Below are positions 38,912 to 52,030 of a stretch of DNA of 64,000 nt, piece after piece (position 1 is the first letter of the stretch; the number at the start of each line of letters is the position of its first letter). The translations under genes were made by a program, and so were the position numbers. The notes beneath the pieces are model-generated. The model was not told where the DNA came from and ran no database searches. It saw only the letters and a list, made by a program, of their open reading frames with translations. Origin of the DNA: Hydractinia symbiolongicarpus (lineage: Eukaryota > Cnidaria > Hydrozoa > Anthoathecata > Hydractiniidae); assembly GCF_029227915.1 (NCBI RefSeq), contig NC_079876.1:34207828-34271827 (forward strand). Reading direction: 5' to 3'.

Positions 38912-40030
38912 AACATAGTAATATCAGAAAAATATCGCTAAATACATGTTGGTACGAATATGTGACTCAACCGTTGAAACTCAAACAAACTGACACCTTT
39001 AGAAAGTTAATGAAATGTAGTTCTTGAAAATGTCGCTATTTCTTCAGTGCGCGATAACGGCTAGGATTGGTCCCACAATAAAAAACCACTTTTTTATCTT
39101 AATTCTTAAATGAAGCGCTACCACAGAGCCAAGTGTAATCGCTGTGTTTCGGCAATCATGTCAAACTAAGAAGAATGTTAATTCTTGGAGTCCAATTGTC
39201 TCTTTTATCACATTTATCAGGTGACAGTCCAAAGTTAGTTCAATTAAGTCCCATAATTAATCGTTTCATAGTTAAAAGCGATGCAACCTAGTAATATCAG
39301 AAAAACATCGCTAAATACATGTTGGTACGAAAATGTGACTCAACCGTTGTAACTTAAACGGAGTGATACTGTTAGAAAGTCAATGAAATGTAGTTTTTGA
39401 AACTCTCGCTATTTCTTCAGCGGGCGATAACGGCTAGGATTGGTCCCACAGTAAAAAATGACTTATACACCTAAGCTTTTAAATGAAGCGCTACCACAGC
39501 ACCCAGTGTAATCGCTGAGTTCCGGCAATTAAGTCAAATTAAGAAGAATGTTATTTCTTGGAGTCCAATTCTCTCATTCATCACATTTATCAGGTCATAG
39601 TCCAAAGTTAGTTCAGTTAAGTCCCACAGTCAATCGTTTCATTGTTAAAAGCGATGCAACCTAGTAATTTCAAAAAAATATCGCTAAATACATGTTGGTA
39701 CGAATATGTGACACAACCGTTGAAACTCAAACGGACTGACACCGTTAGAAAGTCAATGAAATGTAGTTTTGGAAACTGTCGCTATTTCCTCAGCGCGCGA
39801 TAACGGCTAGGATTAGTCCCACAAAAAAAATGACTTTTTTATCTTAATTCTTAAATGATGCGCTACCACAGCGCCCAGTGTAATCGCTGATTTTCGGCAA
39901 TCACGTCAAATTAAGAAGAATGTCTTTTTCTTGGAGTCCTTGTGTGTCATTTATCACATTGATCAGGTCACAGTCCAAAGTCAGTTCAATTAAGTCCCAC
40001 AGTCAATCGTTTCACTGTTAAAAGCGATGC
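38912..40030 (+). repeat. Higher-order repeat D, copy 2 (3 monomers, 1,119 bp)
   Basis: Marks recur at 38,991 (GACACCTTTAG), 39,460 (GACTTATACACC) and elsewhere at +1,119 bp. Few differences were seen: GTCGGTACG/GTTGGTACG near 38,204/39,323, GGATTGATAC/GGAGTGATAC, and ACTGTCGC/ACTCTCGC. This is a recent tandem duplication. Confidence 0.9.
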
Positions 40031-43000
40031 AACCTAGTAATATCAGAAAAATGTCGCTAAATACATGTTGGTACGAATATGTGACCCAACCGTTGAAACT
40101 CAAATGGACTGACACCGTTAGAAAGTCAATGAAATGTAGTTTTTGAAACAGTTGCTACTTCTTCAGCGCTATAACGGCTAGGATTGGTCCCACTGTATAA
40201 AATGACTTTTTTATCTTAATTTTTAATTGAAGCGCTACCACAGCGCCCAGTGTAATCGCTGAGTTCCGGCAATCATGTCAAATTAAGAAGAATGTTATTT
40301 CTTGGAGACCAATTTTCTCATTTATCACATTGATCAGGTCACAGTCCAAAGTTTGTTCAATTAAGTCCCACAGTCAATAGTTTCATTGTTAAAAGCGATG
40401 CAACCCAGTAATATCAGATAAATATCGCTAAATACATGTTGGTACGAATATGTGACCCAACTGTTGAAACTCAAACAAACTGTCACCGTTAGAAAGTTAA
40501 TGAAATGTTGTATTTGAAACTGTCTCTATTACTTCAGCGCGCGCTAACGGCTAGGATTGGTCCCACAGTAAAAAATGACTTTCTTATTTTAATTTTTATT
40601 TGAAGCGCTACCACAGCGCCCAGCGTAATCGCTGAGTTTCGGCAATCATGTCAAATAAAGAAGAATGTTATTTCTTGGAGTCCAATTGTCTCACTATCCC
40701 ATTTATAGGGTCACAGTCCATAATCAGTTCAATTAAGTCCCACAGTCAATCGTTTCGCTGTTAAAAGCAATGCAACCTAGTAATAACGAAAAAATATCGC
40801 TAAATACATGTTTGTACGAATATGTGACACAACCGTTGAAACTCAAACGGACTGACAGCGTTAGAAAGTGAATGAAATGTAGTTCTTGAAAATGTCGCCA
40901 TTTCTTCAGCACGCGATAACGGCTAGGATTGGTCCCACAATAAAAAACGACTTCTTTATCTTCATTTTTAAATGAAGCGCTACCTCAGAGCCCAGTGAAA
41001 TCGCTGAGTTTCGGCAATCATGTCAAATTAAGAAGAATGTTATTTCTTGGAGTCCAATTGTCTCTTTTATCACATTTATCAGGTGACAGTCCAAAGTTAG
41101 TTCAATTAAGTCCCATAGTCAATCGTTTCATAGTTAAAAGCGATGCAACCTAGTAATATCAGATAAATATCGCTAAATACATGTTGCTACGAATATGTGA
41201 CCCAACCGTTGTAACTTAAACGGACTGACACCGTTAGAAAGACAATGAAACAGAGTTTTTGAAACTTTCGCTATTTCTTCAGCGCGCGATAACGGATAGG
41301 ATTGGTCCCACATTAAAGAACGACTTATTTATCTAAATTTCTAAATGAAGCGCTACCACCGCGCCCAGTGTAATCGCTGATTTTCGGCATTCACGTCAAA
41401 TTAAGAAGAGTGTTTTTTTTTTGGAGTCCTTGTGTGTCATTTATCACATTGATCATGTCACAGTCGAAAGTCAGTTCAATTAAGTCCCACAGTCAATCGT
41501 TTCACTGTTAAAAGCGATGCAACCTAGTAATATCAGAAAAATATCGCTAAATACATGTTGGTACGAATACGTGACCCAACCGTTGAAACTCAAATGGACT
41601 GACACCGTTAGAAAGTCAATGAAGTGTAGTTTTTGAAACTGTTGCTACTTCTTCAGCGCTATAACGGCTAGGATTGGTCCCACAGAAAGAAGTGACTTTT
41701 TATTTTAATTTTTAATTGAAGCGCTACCACAGCGCACAGTGTAATCGCTGAGTTTCGGCAATCATTTCAGATAAAGAAGAATGTTATTTCTTGGAGTCCA
41801 ATTGTCTCACTATCCCATTTATAGGGTCACAGTCCATAATCAGTTCAATTAAGTCCCACAGTCAATCGTTTCGCTGTTAAAAGCGATGCAACCTAGTAAT
41901 AACGAAAAAAATATCGCTAAATACATGTTTGTACGAATATGAGACACAACCGTTGAAACTCAAACGGACTGACACCGTTAGAAAGTCAATAAAATGTAGT
42001 TCTTGAAAATGCCGCTATTTCTTCAGCGCGCAATAACGGCTAGGATTGGTCCCACAATAAAAAACGACTTTTTTATCTTCATTTTTAAATGAAGCGCTAC
42101 CACAGAGCCCAGTGTAATCGCTGAGTTTCGGCAATCATGTCAAATTAAGAAGAATGTTATTTCTTTGAGTCCAATTGTCTCTTTTATCACATTTATCAGG
42201 TGAAAGTCCAAAGTTAGTTCAATTAAGTCCCATAGTCAATCGTTTCATAGTTAAAAGCGATGCAACATAGTAATATCAGAAAAATATCGCTAAATACATG
42301 TTGGTACGAATATGTGACTCAACCGTTGAAACTCAAACAAACTGACACCGTTAGAAAGTTAATGAAATGTAGTTCTTGAAAATGTCGCTATTTCTTCAGC
42401 GCGCAATGACGGCTAGGATTGGTCCCACAATAAAAAACCACTTTTTAATCTTAATTCTTAAATGAAGCGCTACCACAGAGCCAAGTGTAATCGCTGTGTT
42501 TCGGCAATCATATCAAACTAAGAAGAATGTTATTTCTTGGAGTCCAACTGTCTCTTTTATCACATTTATCAGGTGACAGTCCAAAGTTAGTTCAATTAAG
42601 TCCCACAGTCAATCGTTTCGCTGTTAAAAGCAATGCAACCTAGTAATAACGAAAAAATATCGCTAAATACATGTTTGTACGAATATGTGACACAACCGTT
42701 GAAACTCAAGCGGACTGACAGCGTTAGAAAGTGAATGAAATGTAGTTCTTGAAAATGTCGCTATTTCTTCAGCGCGCGATAACGGCTAGGATTGGTCCCA
42801 CAATAAAAAACGACTTCTTTATCTTCATTTTTAAATGAAGCGCTACCTCAGAGCCCAGTGAAATCGCTGAGTTTCGGCAATCATGTCAAATTAAGAAGAA
42901 TGTTATTTCTTGGAGTCCAATTGTCTCTTTTATCACATTTATCAGGTGACAGTCCAAAGTTAGTTCAATTAAGTCCCATAGTCAATCGTTTCATAGTTAA

Positions 43001-45545
43001 AAGCGATGCAACATAGTAATATCAGAAAAATATCGCTAAATACATGTTGGTACGAATATGTGACTCAACCGTTGAAACTCAAACAAACTGACACCGTTAG
43101 AAAGTTAATGAAATGTAGTTCTTCAAAATGTCGCTATTTCTTCAGCGCACGATAATGGCTAGGATTGGTCCCACAGTAAAAAATGACTTTTTTATCTTAA
43201 TTTTTAATTGAAGCGCTACCACAGCGCCAAGTGTAATCGCTGAATTTCGGTAATCATTTCATAATAAGAAGAATGTTATTTCTTGGAGTCAAATGGTCTC
43301 ACTTTCACATTTGTAAGGTCACAGTCCCTAATCAGTTCAATTAAGTCCCACAGTCAATCGTTTCAATGTTAAAAGCGATGCAACCTAGTAATATCAGAAA
43401 AATATCGCTAAATGCATGTTTGTTCGCATATGTGACCCAACCGTTGTAACTCAAGCGGACTGACACCGTTAGAAAGACAATGAAACAGAGTTTTTGAAAC
43501 TTTCGCTATTTCTTCAGCGCGCGATAACGGATTGGATTGGTCCCACATTAAAGAACGACTTATTTATCGAAATTTCTAAATGAAGCGCTACCACCGCGCT
43601 CAGTGTAATCGCTGATTTTCGGCATTCACGTCAAATTAAGAAGAGTGTTTTTTTTTTGGAGTCCTTGTGTGTCATTTATCACATTGATCATGTCACAGTC
43701 GAAAGTCAGTTCAATTAAGTCCCACAGTCAATCGTTTAACTGTTAAAAGCGATGCAACCTAGTAATATCAGAAAAATATCGCTAAATACATGTTGGTACG
43801 AATATGTGACCCAACCGTTGAAACTCAAATGGACTGACACCGTTAGAAAGTCAATGAAGTGTAGTTTTTGAAACTGTCGCTACTTCTTCAGCGCTATAAC
43901 GGCTAGGATTGGTCCCACAGTAAGAAGTGACTTTTTATTTTAATTTTTAATTGAAGCGCTACCACAGCGCACAGTGTAATCGCTGAGTTTCGGCAATCAT
44001 TTCAAATAAAGAAGAATGTTATTTCTTGGAGTCCAATTGTCTCACTATCCCATTTATAGGGTCAGAGTCCATAATCAGTTCAATTAAGTCCCACAGTCAA
44101 TCGTTTCGCTGTTAAAAGCGATGCAACCTAGTAATAACGAAAAAAATATCGCTAAATACATGTTTGTACGAATATGAGACACAACCGTTGAAACTCAAAC
44201 GGACTGACACCGTTAGAAAGTCAATGAAATGTAGTTCTTGAGAATGCCGCTATTTCTTCAGCGCGCAATAACGGCTAGGATTGGTCCCACAATAAAAAAC
44301 GACTTTTTTATCTTCATTTTTAAATGAAGCGCTACCACAGAGCCCAGTGCAATCGCTGAGTTTCAGCAATCATGTCAAATTAAGAAGAATGTTATTTCTT
44401 GGAGTCCAATTGTCTCTTTTATCACATTTATCAGGTGACAGTCCAAAGTTAGTTCAATTAAGTCCCATAGTCAATCGTTTCATAGTTAAAAGCGATTCAA
44501 CATAGTAATATCAGAAAAATATCGCTAAATACATGTTGGTACGAATATGTGACTCAACCGTTGAAACTCAAACAAACTGACACCGTTAGAAAGTTAATGA
44601 AATGTAGTTCTTGAAAATGTCGCTATTTCTTCAGCGCGCGATGACGGCTACGATTGGTCCCACAATAAAAAACCACTTTTTAATCTTAATTCTTAAATGA
44701 AGCGCTACCACAGAGCCAAGTGTAATCGCTGTGTTTCGGCAATCATATCAAACTAAGAAGAATGTTATTTCTTGGAGTCCAATTGTCTCTTTTATCACAT
44801 TTATCAGGTGACAGTCCAAAGTTAGTTCAATTAAGTCCCATAGTCAATCGTTTCATAGTTAAAAGCGATGCAACCTAGTAATATCAGAAAAACATCGTTA
44901 AATACATGTTGGTATGAAAATGTGACTCAACCGTTGTAACTCAAACGGATTGATACTGTTAGAAGGTCAATGAAATGTAGTTTTTGAAACTGTCGCTATT
45001 TCTTCAGCGGGCGATAACGGCTAGGACTGGTCCCACAGTAAAGAATGACTTATTTACCTAAACTTTTAAATGAAGCGCTACCACAGCACCCAGTGTAATC
45101 GCTGAGTTGCGGCAATTAAATCAAATTAAGAAGAATGTTATTTCTTGGAGTCCAATTCTCTCATTCATCACATTTATCAGGTCATAGTCCAAAGTTAGTT
45201 CAGCTAAGTCCCACAGTCAATCGTTTCATTGTTAAAAGCGATGCAACCTAGTAATTTCAAAAAAATATCGCTAAATACATGTTGGTACGAATATGTGACA
45301 CAACCGTTGAAACTCAAACGGACTGACACCGTTAGAAAGTCAATGAAATGTAGTTTTGGAAACTGTCGCTATTTCCTCAGTGCGCGATAACGGCTAGGAT
45401 TAGTCTCACAATAAAAAATGACTTTTTTATCTTAATTCCTAAATGATGCGCTACCACAGCGCCCAGTGTAATCGCTGATTTTCGGCAATCACGTCAATTT
45501 AAGAAGAATGTTTTTTTCTTGGAGTCCTTGTGTGTCATTTATCAC
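40031..45545 (+). repeat. Five- and six-monomer-spaced repeats
   Basis: About 15 monomers. The segment 41,195-42,595 recurs at 43,430-44,830 at +2,235 bp (six monomers), marked by GAAACAGAGTTTTTG, CACATTAAAGAACG (41,311/43,546), AGAAGTGACTTTTTATTTT, ATGAGACACAACC and TATCAAACTAAG. The segment 40,680-41,150 recurs at about +1,863 bp (five monomers), marked by TTAAAAGCAATGC (40,761/42,624) and AGAAAGTGAATG. Interleaved offsets imply at least two exchange events. No gene seen. Confidence 0.8.
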
Positions 45546-47036
45546 ATTGATCAGATCACAGTCCAAAGTCAGTTCAATTAAGTCCCACAGTCAATCGTTT
45601 CACTGTTAAAAGCGATGCAACCTAGTAATATCAGAAAAATGTCGCTAAATACATGTTGGTACGAATATGTGACCCAACTGTTGAAACTCAAACGGATTGA
45701 CACCGTTAGAATGTCAGTGAAATGTTGTATTTGAAACTGTCTCTATTACTTCAGCGCGCGCTAACGGCTAGGATTGGTCCCACAGTAAAAAATGACTTTT
45801 TTATTTTAATTTTTAATTGAAGCGCTACCACAGCGCCCAGTGTAATCGCTGAGTTTCGGCAATCATTTCAAATAAAGAAGAATGTTATTTCTTGGAGTCC
45901 AATTGTCTCACTATCCCATTTATAGGGTCACAGTCCATAATCAGTTCAATTAAGTCCCACAGTCAATCGTTTCACTGTTAAAAGCAATGCAACCTAGTAA
46001 TAACGAAAAAATATCGCTAAATACATGTTTGTACGAATATGTGACACAACCGTTGAAACTCAAACGGACTGACAGCGTTAGAAAGTCAATGAAATTTAGT
46101 TCTTGAGAATGTCGCTATTTCTTCAGCGCGTGATAACGGCTAGGATTGGTCCCACAATAAAAAACGACTTCTTTATCTTCATTTTTAAATGAAGCGCTAC
46201 CTCAGAGCCCAGTGTAATCGCTGAGTTTCGGCAATCTTGTCAAATTAAGAAGAATGTTATTTCTTGGAGTTCAATTGTCTCTTTTATCACATTTATCAGG
46301 TGACAGTCCAAAGTTAGTTCAATTAAGTCCCATAGTCAATCGTTTCATAGTTAAAAGCGATGCAACATAGTAATATCAGAAAAATATCGCTAAATACATG
46401 TTGGTACGAATATGTGACTCAACCGTTGAAACTCAAACAAACTGACACCGTTAGAAAGTTAATGAAATGTAGTTCTTGAAAATTTCGCTATTTCTTTAGC
46501 GCGCGATAACGGCTAGGATTGGTCCCACAATGAAAAACGACTTTTTTATCTTAATTCTTAAATGAAGCGCTACCACAGAGCCCAGTGTAATCGCTGAGTT
46601 TCGGCAATCATGTCAAATTAAGAAGAATGTTATTTCTTGGAGTCCAATTGTCTTTTTTATCACAATTATCAGGTGACAGTCCAAAGTTAGTTCAATGAAG
46701 TCCCATAGTCAATCCTTTCATAGTTAAAAGCGATGCAACCTAGTAATATCAGAAAAATATCGCTAAATACATGTTGGTACGAATATGTGACGCAACCGTT
46801 GTAACTCAAACGGATTGATACAGTTAGAAAGTCAATGAAATGTAGTTTTTGAAACTGTCGCTATTTCTTCAGCGGGCGATAACGGCTAGGATTGGTCCCA
46901 CAATAAAAAACGACTTTTTTATCTTAATTCATAAATGAAGCGCTACCACAGAGCCCAGTGTAATCGCTGAGTTTCGGCAATCATGTCAAATTAAGAAGAA
47001 TGTTACTTCTTGGAGTCCAATTGTCTCTTTTACCAC
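45546..47036 (+). repeat. Higher-order repeat E, copy 1 (4 monomers, 1,491 bp)
   Basis: The tetramer is repeated at +1,491 bp. Marks are TCAGATCACAGTCC (45,551), GTTAGAATGTCAGTG, TGTTGTATTTGAAAC, GCGCGCGCTAACGG, TCATTTCAAATAAAG, TTAGTTCTTGAGAATG and CAATCCTTTCATAG. It starts at a switch from a TGTGTCATTTATCAC to a TCTCTTTTACCAC context. Confidence 0.88.
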
Positions 47037-48527
47037 ATTGATCAGATCACAGTCCAAAGTCAGTTCAATTAAGTCCCACAGTCAATCGTTTCACTGTTAA
47101 AAGCGATGCAACCTAGTAATATCAGAAAAATGTCGCTAAATACATGTTGGTACGAATATGTGACCCAACTGTTGAAACTCAAACGGATTGACACCGTTAG
47201 AATGTCAGTGAAATGTTGTATTTGAAACTGTCTCTATTACTTCAGCGCGCGCTAACGGCTAGGATTGGTCCCACAGTAAAAAATGACTTTTTTATTTTAA
47301 TTTTTAATTGAAGCGCTACCACAGCGCCCAGTGTAATCGCTGAGTTTCGGCAATCATTTCAAATAAAGAAGAATGTTATTTCTTGGAGTCCAATTGTCTC
47401 ACTATCCCATTTATAGGGTCACAGTCCATAATCAGTTCAATTAAGTCCCACAGTCAATCGTTTCGCTGTTAAAAGCAATGCAACCTAGTAATAACGAAAA
47501 AATATCGCTAAATACATGTTTGTACGAATATGTGACACAACCGTTGAAACTCAAACGGACTGACAGCGTTAGAAAGTCAATGAAATTTAGTTCTTGAGAA
47601 TGTCGCTATTTCTTCAGCGCGCGATAACGGCTAGGATTGGTCCCACAATAAAAAACGACTTCTTTATCTTCATTTTTAAATGAAGCGCTACCTCAGAGCC
47701 CAGTGTAATCGCTGAGTTTCGGCAATCTTGTCAAATTAAGAAGAATGTTATTTCTTGGAGTTCAATTGTCTCTTTTATCACATTTATCAGGTGACAGTCC
47801 AAAGTTAGTTCAATTAAGTCCCATAGTCAATCGTTTCATAGTTAAAAGCGATGCAACATAGTAATATCAGAAAAATATCGCTAAATACATGTTGGTACGA
47901 ATATGTGACTCAACCGTTGAAACTCAAACAAACTGACACCGTTAGAAAGTTAATGAAATGTAGTTCTTGAAAATGTCGCTATTTCTTCAGCGCGCGATAA
48001 CGGCTAGGATTGGTCCCACAATGAAAAACGACTTTTTTATCTTAATTCTTAAATGAAGCGCTACCACAGAGCCCAGTGTAATCGCTGAGTTTCGGCAATC
48101 ATGTCAAATTAAGAAGAATGTTATTTCTTGGAGTCCAATTGTCTTTTTTATCACAATTATCAGGTGACAGTCCAAAGTTAGTTCAATGAAGTCCCATAGT
48201 CAATCCTTTCATAGTTAAAAGCGATGCAACCTAGTAATATCAGAAAAATATCGCTAAATACATGTTGGTACGAATATGTGACGCAACCGTTGTAACTCAA
48301 ACGGATTGATACAGTTAGAAAGTCAATGAAATGTAGTTTTTGAAACTGTCGCTATTTCTTCAGCGGGCGATAACGGCTACGATTGGTCCCACAATAAAAA
48401 ACGACTTTTTTATCTTAATTCATAAATGAAGCGCTACCACAGAGCCCAGTGTAATCGCTGAGTTTCGGCAATCATGTCAAATTAAGAAGAATGTTACTTC
48501 TTGGAGTCCATTTCCCCCTTTACCACA
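47037..48527 (+). repeat. Higher-order repeat E, copy 2 (4 monomers, 1,491 bp)
   Basis: All copy 1 marks recur at +1,491 bp (TCAGATCACAGTCC at 47,042). Single differences include TTTCACTG/TTTCGCTG near 45,971/47,462 and GCGCGTGAT/GCGCGCGAT near 46,127/47,618. The match ends near 48,511, where CCATTTCCCCCTTTACC replaces the copy 1 sequence. Confidence 0.88.
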
Positions 48528-49850
48528 TTTATCAGGTGACAGTCCAAAGTTAGTTCGATTAAGTCCCATAGTCAATCGTTTCATAGTTAGAAGCGATGCA
48601 GCCTAGTAATATCAGAAAAATATCGCTAAATACATGTTGGTACGAATATGTGACGCAACCGTTGTAACTCAAACGGATTGATACAGTTAGAAAGTCAATG
48701 AAATGTAGTTTTTGAAACTGTCGCTATTTCTTCAGCGGGCGATAACGGCTAGGATTGGTCCCACAGTAAAAAATGACTTATTTACCTAAACTTTTAAATG
48801 AAGCGCTACCACAGCGCCCAGTGCAATCGCTGAGTTCCGGCAATTAAGTCAAATTAAGAAGAATGTTATTTCTTGGAGTCCAATTCTCTCATTCATCACA
48901 TTTATCAGGTCATAGTCCAAGGTTAGTTCAGTTAAGTCCCACAGTCAATCGTTTCATTGTTAAAAGCGATGCAACCTAGTAATTTCAAAAAAATATCGTT
49001 AAATACATGTTGGTACGAATATGTGACACAACTGTTGAAACTCAAACGGACTGACACCGTTAGAAAGTCAATGAAATTTAGTTTTGGAAAATGTCGCTAT
49101 TTCTTCAGCGGGCGATAACGGCTAGGATTGGTCCCACAATAAAAAACGACTTTTTTATCTTAATTCATAAATGAAGCGCTACCACAGAGCCCAGTGTAAT
49201 CGCTGAGTTTCGGCAATCATGTCAAATTAAGAAGAATGTTACTTCTTGGAGTCCAATTGTCTCTTTTACCACATTTATCAGGTGACAGTCCAAAGTTAGT
49301 TCGATTAAGTCCCATAGTCAATCGTTTCATAGTTAGAAGCGATGCAACCTAGTAATATCAGAAAAATATCGCTAAATACATGTTGGTACGAATATGTGAC
49401 GCAACCGTTGTAACTCAAACGGATTGATACAGTTAGAAAGTCAATGAAATGTAGTTTTTGAAACTGTCGCTATTTCTTCAGCGGGCGATAACGGCTAGGA
49501 TTGGTCCCACAGTAAAGAATGACTTATTTACCTAAACTTTTAAATGAAGCGCTACCACAGCGCCCAGTGTAATCGCTGAGTTCCGGCAATTAAGTCAAAT
49601 TAAGAAGAATGTTATTTCTTGGAGTCCAATTCTCTCATTCATCACATTTATCATGTCATAGTCCAAGGTTAGTTCAGTTAAGTCCCACAGTCAATCGTTT
49701 CATTGTTAAAAGCGATGCAACCTAGTAATTTCAAAAAAATATCGTTAAATACATGTTGGTACGAATATGTGACACAACTGTTGAAACTCAAACGGACTGA
49801 CACCGTTAGAAAGTCAATGAAATGTAGTTTTGGAAAATGTCGCTATTTCC
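48361..49850 (+). repeat. Dimer duplicated in tandem (2 x ~745 bp)
   Basis: The blocks 48,361-49,105 and 49,106-49,850 share GTTACTTCTTGG, TTAGTTCGATTAAG (48,550/49,296), CATAGTTAGAAGCG, GATACAGTTAGAAAG, CCAAGGTTAGTTCAG and TTTTGGAAAATGTCGC. The first overlaps the end of higher-order repeat E copy 2, so this event came after or together with that duplication. Confidence 0.82.
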
Positions 49851-52013
49851 TCAGCGCTCGATGACGGCTAGGATTGGTCCCACAATAAAAAATGACTTTT
49901 TTATCTTAATTCTTAAATGACGCGCTACCACAGAGCCCAGTGTAATCGCTGAGTTTCGGCAATCATGTCAAATTAAGAAGAATGTTATTTCTTGGAGTCC
50001 AATTGTCTGTTTTATCACATTTATCAGGTCACAGTCCAAAGTTAGTTCAATTAAGTCCCACAGTCAAATGTTTCATTGTTAAAAGCGATGCAACCTAGTA
50101 ATAACGAAGAAATATCGCTAAATACATGTTTGTACGAATATGTGACACAACTGTTGAAACTCAAACAAACTGACACCGTTAGAAAGTTAATGAAATGTAG
50201 TTCTTAAAAATGTCGCTATTTCTTCAGCGCGCGATAACGGCTAGGATTGGTCCCACAATAAAAAACAACTTTTTTATCTTAATTCTTAAATGAAGCGCTA
50301 CCACGGAGCCCAGTGTAATCGCTGAGTTTCGGCAATCATGTCAAATTAAGAAGAATGTTATTTCTTGGAGTCTAATCGTCTCTTTTATCACATTTATCAG
50401 GTGACAGTCCAAAGTTAGTTCAATTAAGTCCCATAGTCAATCGTTTCATAGTTAAAAGCGATGCAACCTAGTAATATCAGAAAAATATCGCTAAATACAT
50501 GTTGGTACGAATATGTGACTCAACCGTTGTAACTCAAACGGATTGATACTGTTACAAAGTCAATGAAATGTAGTTTTTGAAACTGTCGCTATTTCTTCAG
50601 CGGGCGATAACGGCTAGGATTGGTCCCACAGTAAAGAATGACTTATTTACCTAAACTTTTAAATGAAGCGCTACCACGGCGCCCAGTGTAATCGCTGAGT
50701 TCCGACAATTAAGTCAAATTAAGAAGAATGTTATTTCTTGGAGTCCAATTCTCTCATTCATCACATTTATCAGGTCATAGTCCAAAGTTAGTTCAGTTAA
50801 GTCCCACAGTCAATCGTTTCAATGTTAAAAGCGATGCAACCTAGTAATTTCAAAAAAATATCGCTAAATACATGTTGGTACGAATATGTGACACAACCGT
50901 TGAAACTCAAAAGGACTGACACCGTTAGAAAGTCAATGAAATGTAGTTTTGGAAACTGTCTCTATTTCCTCAGCGCGCGATAACGGCTAGGATTGGTCCC
51001 ACAATAAAAAATGACTTTTTTATCTTAATTCTTAAATGACGCGCTACCACAGCGCCCAGTGTAATCGCTGATTTTCAGCAATCACGTCAAATTAAGAAGA
51101 ATGTTTTCTTCTTGTAGTCCTTGTGTGTCATTTATCACATTGATCAGGTCACAGTCCAAAGTCAGTTCAAATAAGTCCCACAGTCAATCGTTTCACTGCT
51201 AAAAGCGATGCAACCTAGTAATATCAGAAAAATATCGCTAAATACATGTTGGTACGAATATGTGACCCAACCGTTGAAACTCAAATGGACTGACACCGTT
51301 TGAAAGTCAATGAAATGTAGTTTTTAAAAATTTCGCTATTTCTTCAGCGCTATAACGGCTAGGATTGATCCCACTGTATAAAATGACTTTTTTACCTTAA
51401 TTTTTAATTGAAGCGCTACCACAGCGCCCAGTGTAATCGCTGAGTTCCGGCAATCATGTCAAATTAAGAAGAATGTTATTTCTTGGAGACCAATTTTCCC
51501 ATTTATCACATTGATCAGGTCACAGTCCAAAGTTAGTTCAATTAAGTCCCACAGTCAATCGTTTCATTGTTAAAAGCGATGCAACATAGTAATATCAGAA
51601 AAATATGGCTAAATACATGTTGGTACGAATATTTGACTCAACCGTTGTAACTCAAACGGATTGATACTGTTGAAAGTCAATGAAATGTAGTTCTTAAAGC
51701 TGTCGCTATTTATTCAGCGCGCAATAAAGGCTAGGATTAGTCCCACAATAAAAAATGACTTATTTATCTAAACTCTTAAATGAAGCGCTACCACAGCGGC
51801 CAGGGTAATCGATGAGCTCCGGCAATCACGTGAAATTAAGAAGAATGTTATTTCTTGGAGTTTAATTGTCTCATTTTTCACATTTATCAGGTCACAGTCC
51901 AAAGTTAGTTCAATTAAGTCCCACAGTCAATCATTTCATTGTTAAAAGAGATGCAACCTAGTAATAACGAAAAAATATCGCTAAATACATGTTTGTACGA
52001 ATATGTGACACAA
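49450..52013 (+). repeat. Higher-order repeat F, copy 1 (7 monomers less 45 bp, 2,564 bp)
   Basis: Sequence from TGTAGTTTTT at 49,450 recurs from 52,014 at +2,564 bp, sharing TTATCATGTCATAGTCCAAGG (49,651/52,215). It includes the first member of the later composite unit: from about 51,250, AACTCAAATGGACTG, GTTTGAAAGTC, CACTGTATAAAATG, AATATGGCTAAATAC, TATTCAGCGCGCAATAAAGG and GAGTTTAATTG. It ends at a 45-bp phase jump. Confidence 0.8.
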
Positions 52014-52030
52014 TGTAGTTTTTAAAACTG
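51999..52030 (+). repeat. Truncated monomer type 1 (~45 bp missing), first occurrence
   Basis: GAATATGTGACACAA joins directly to TGTAGTTTTTAAAACTG at 52,013/52,014. The CCGTT...AACGG...CCGTT tail and the AAAGTCAATG start of the next monomer are missing. The break coincides with the start of repeat F copy 2. It is either the scar of an out-of-register exchange or an older deletion that happens to sit at a unit edge. Confidence 0.85.
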
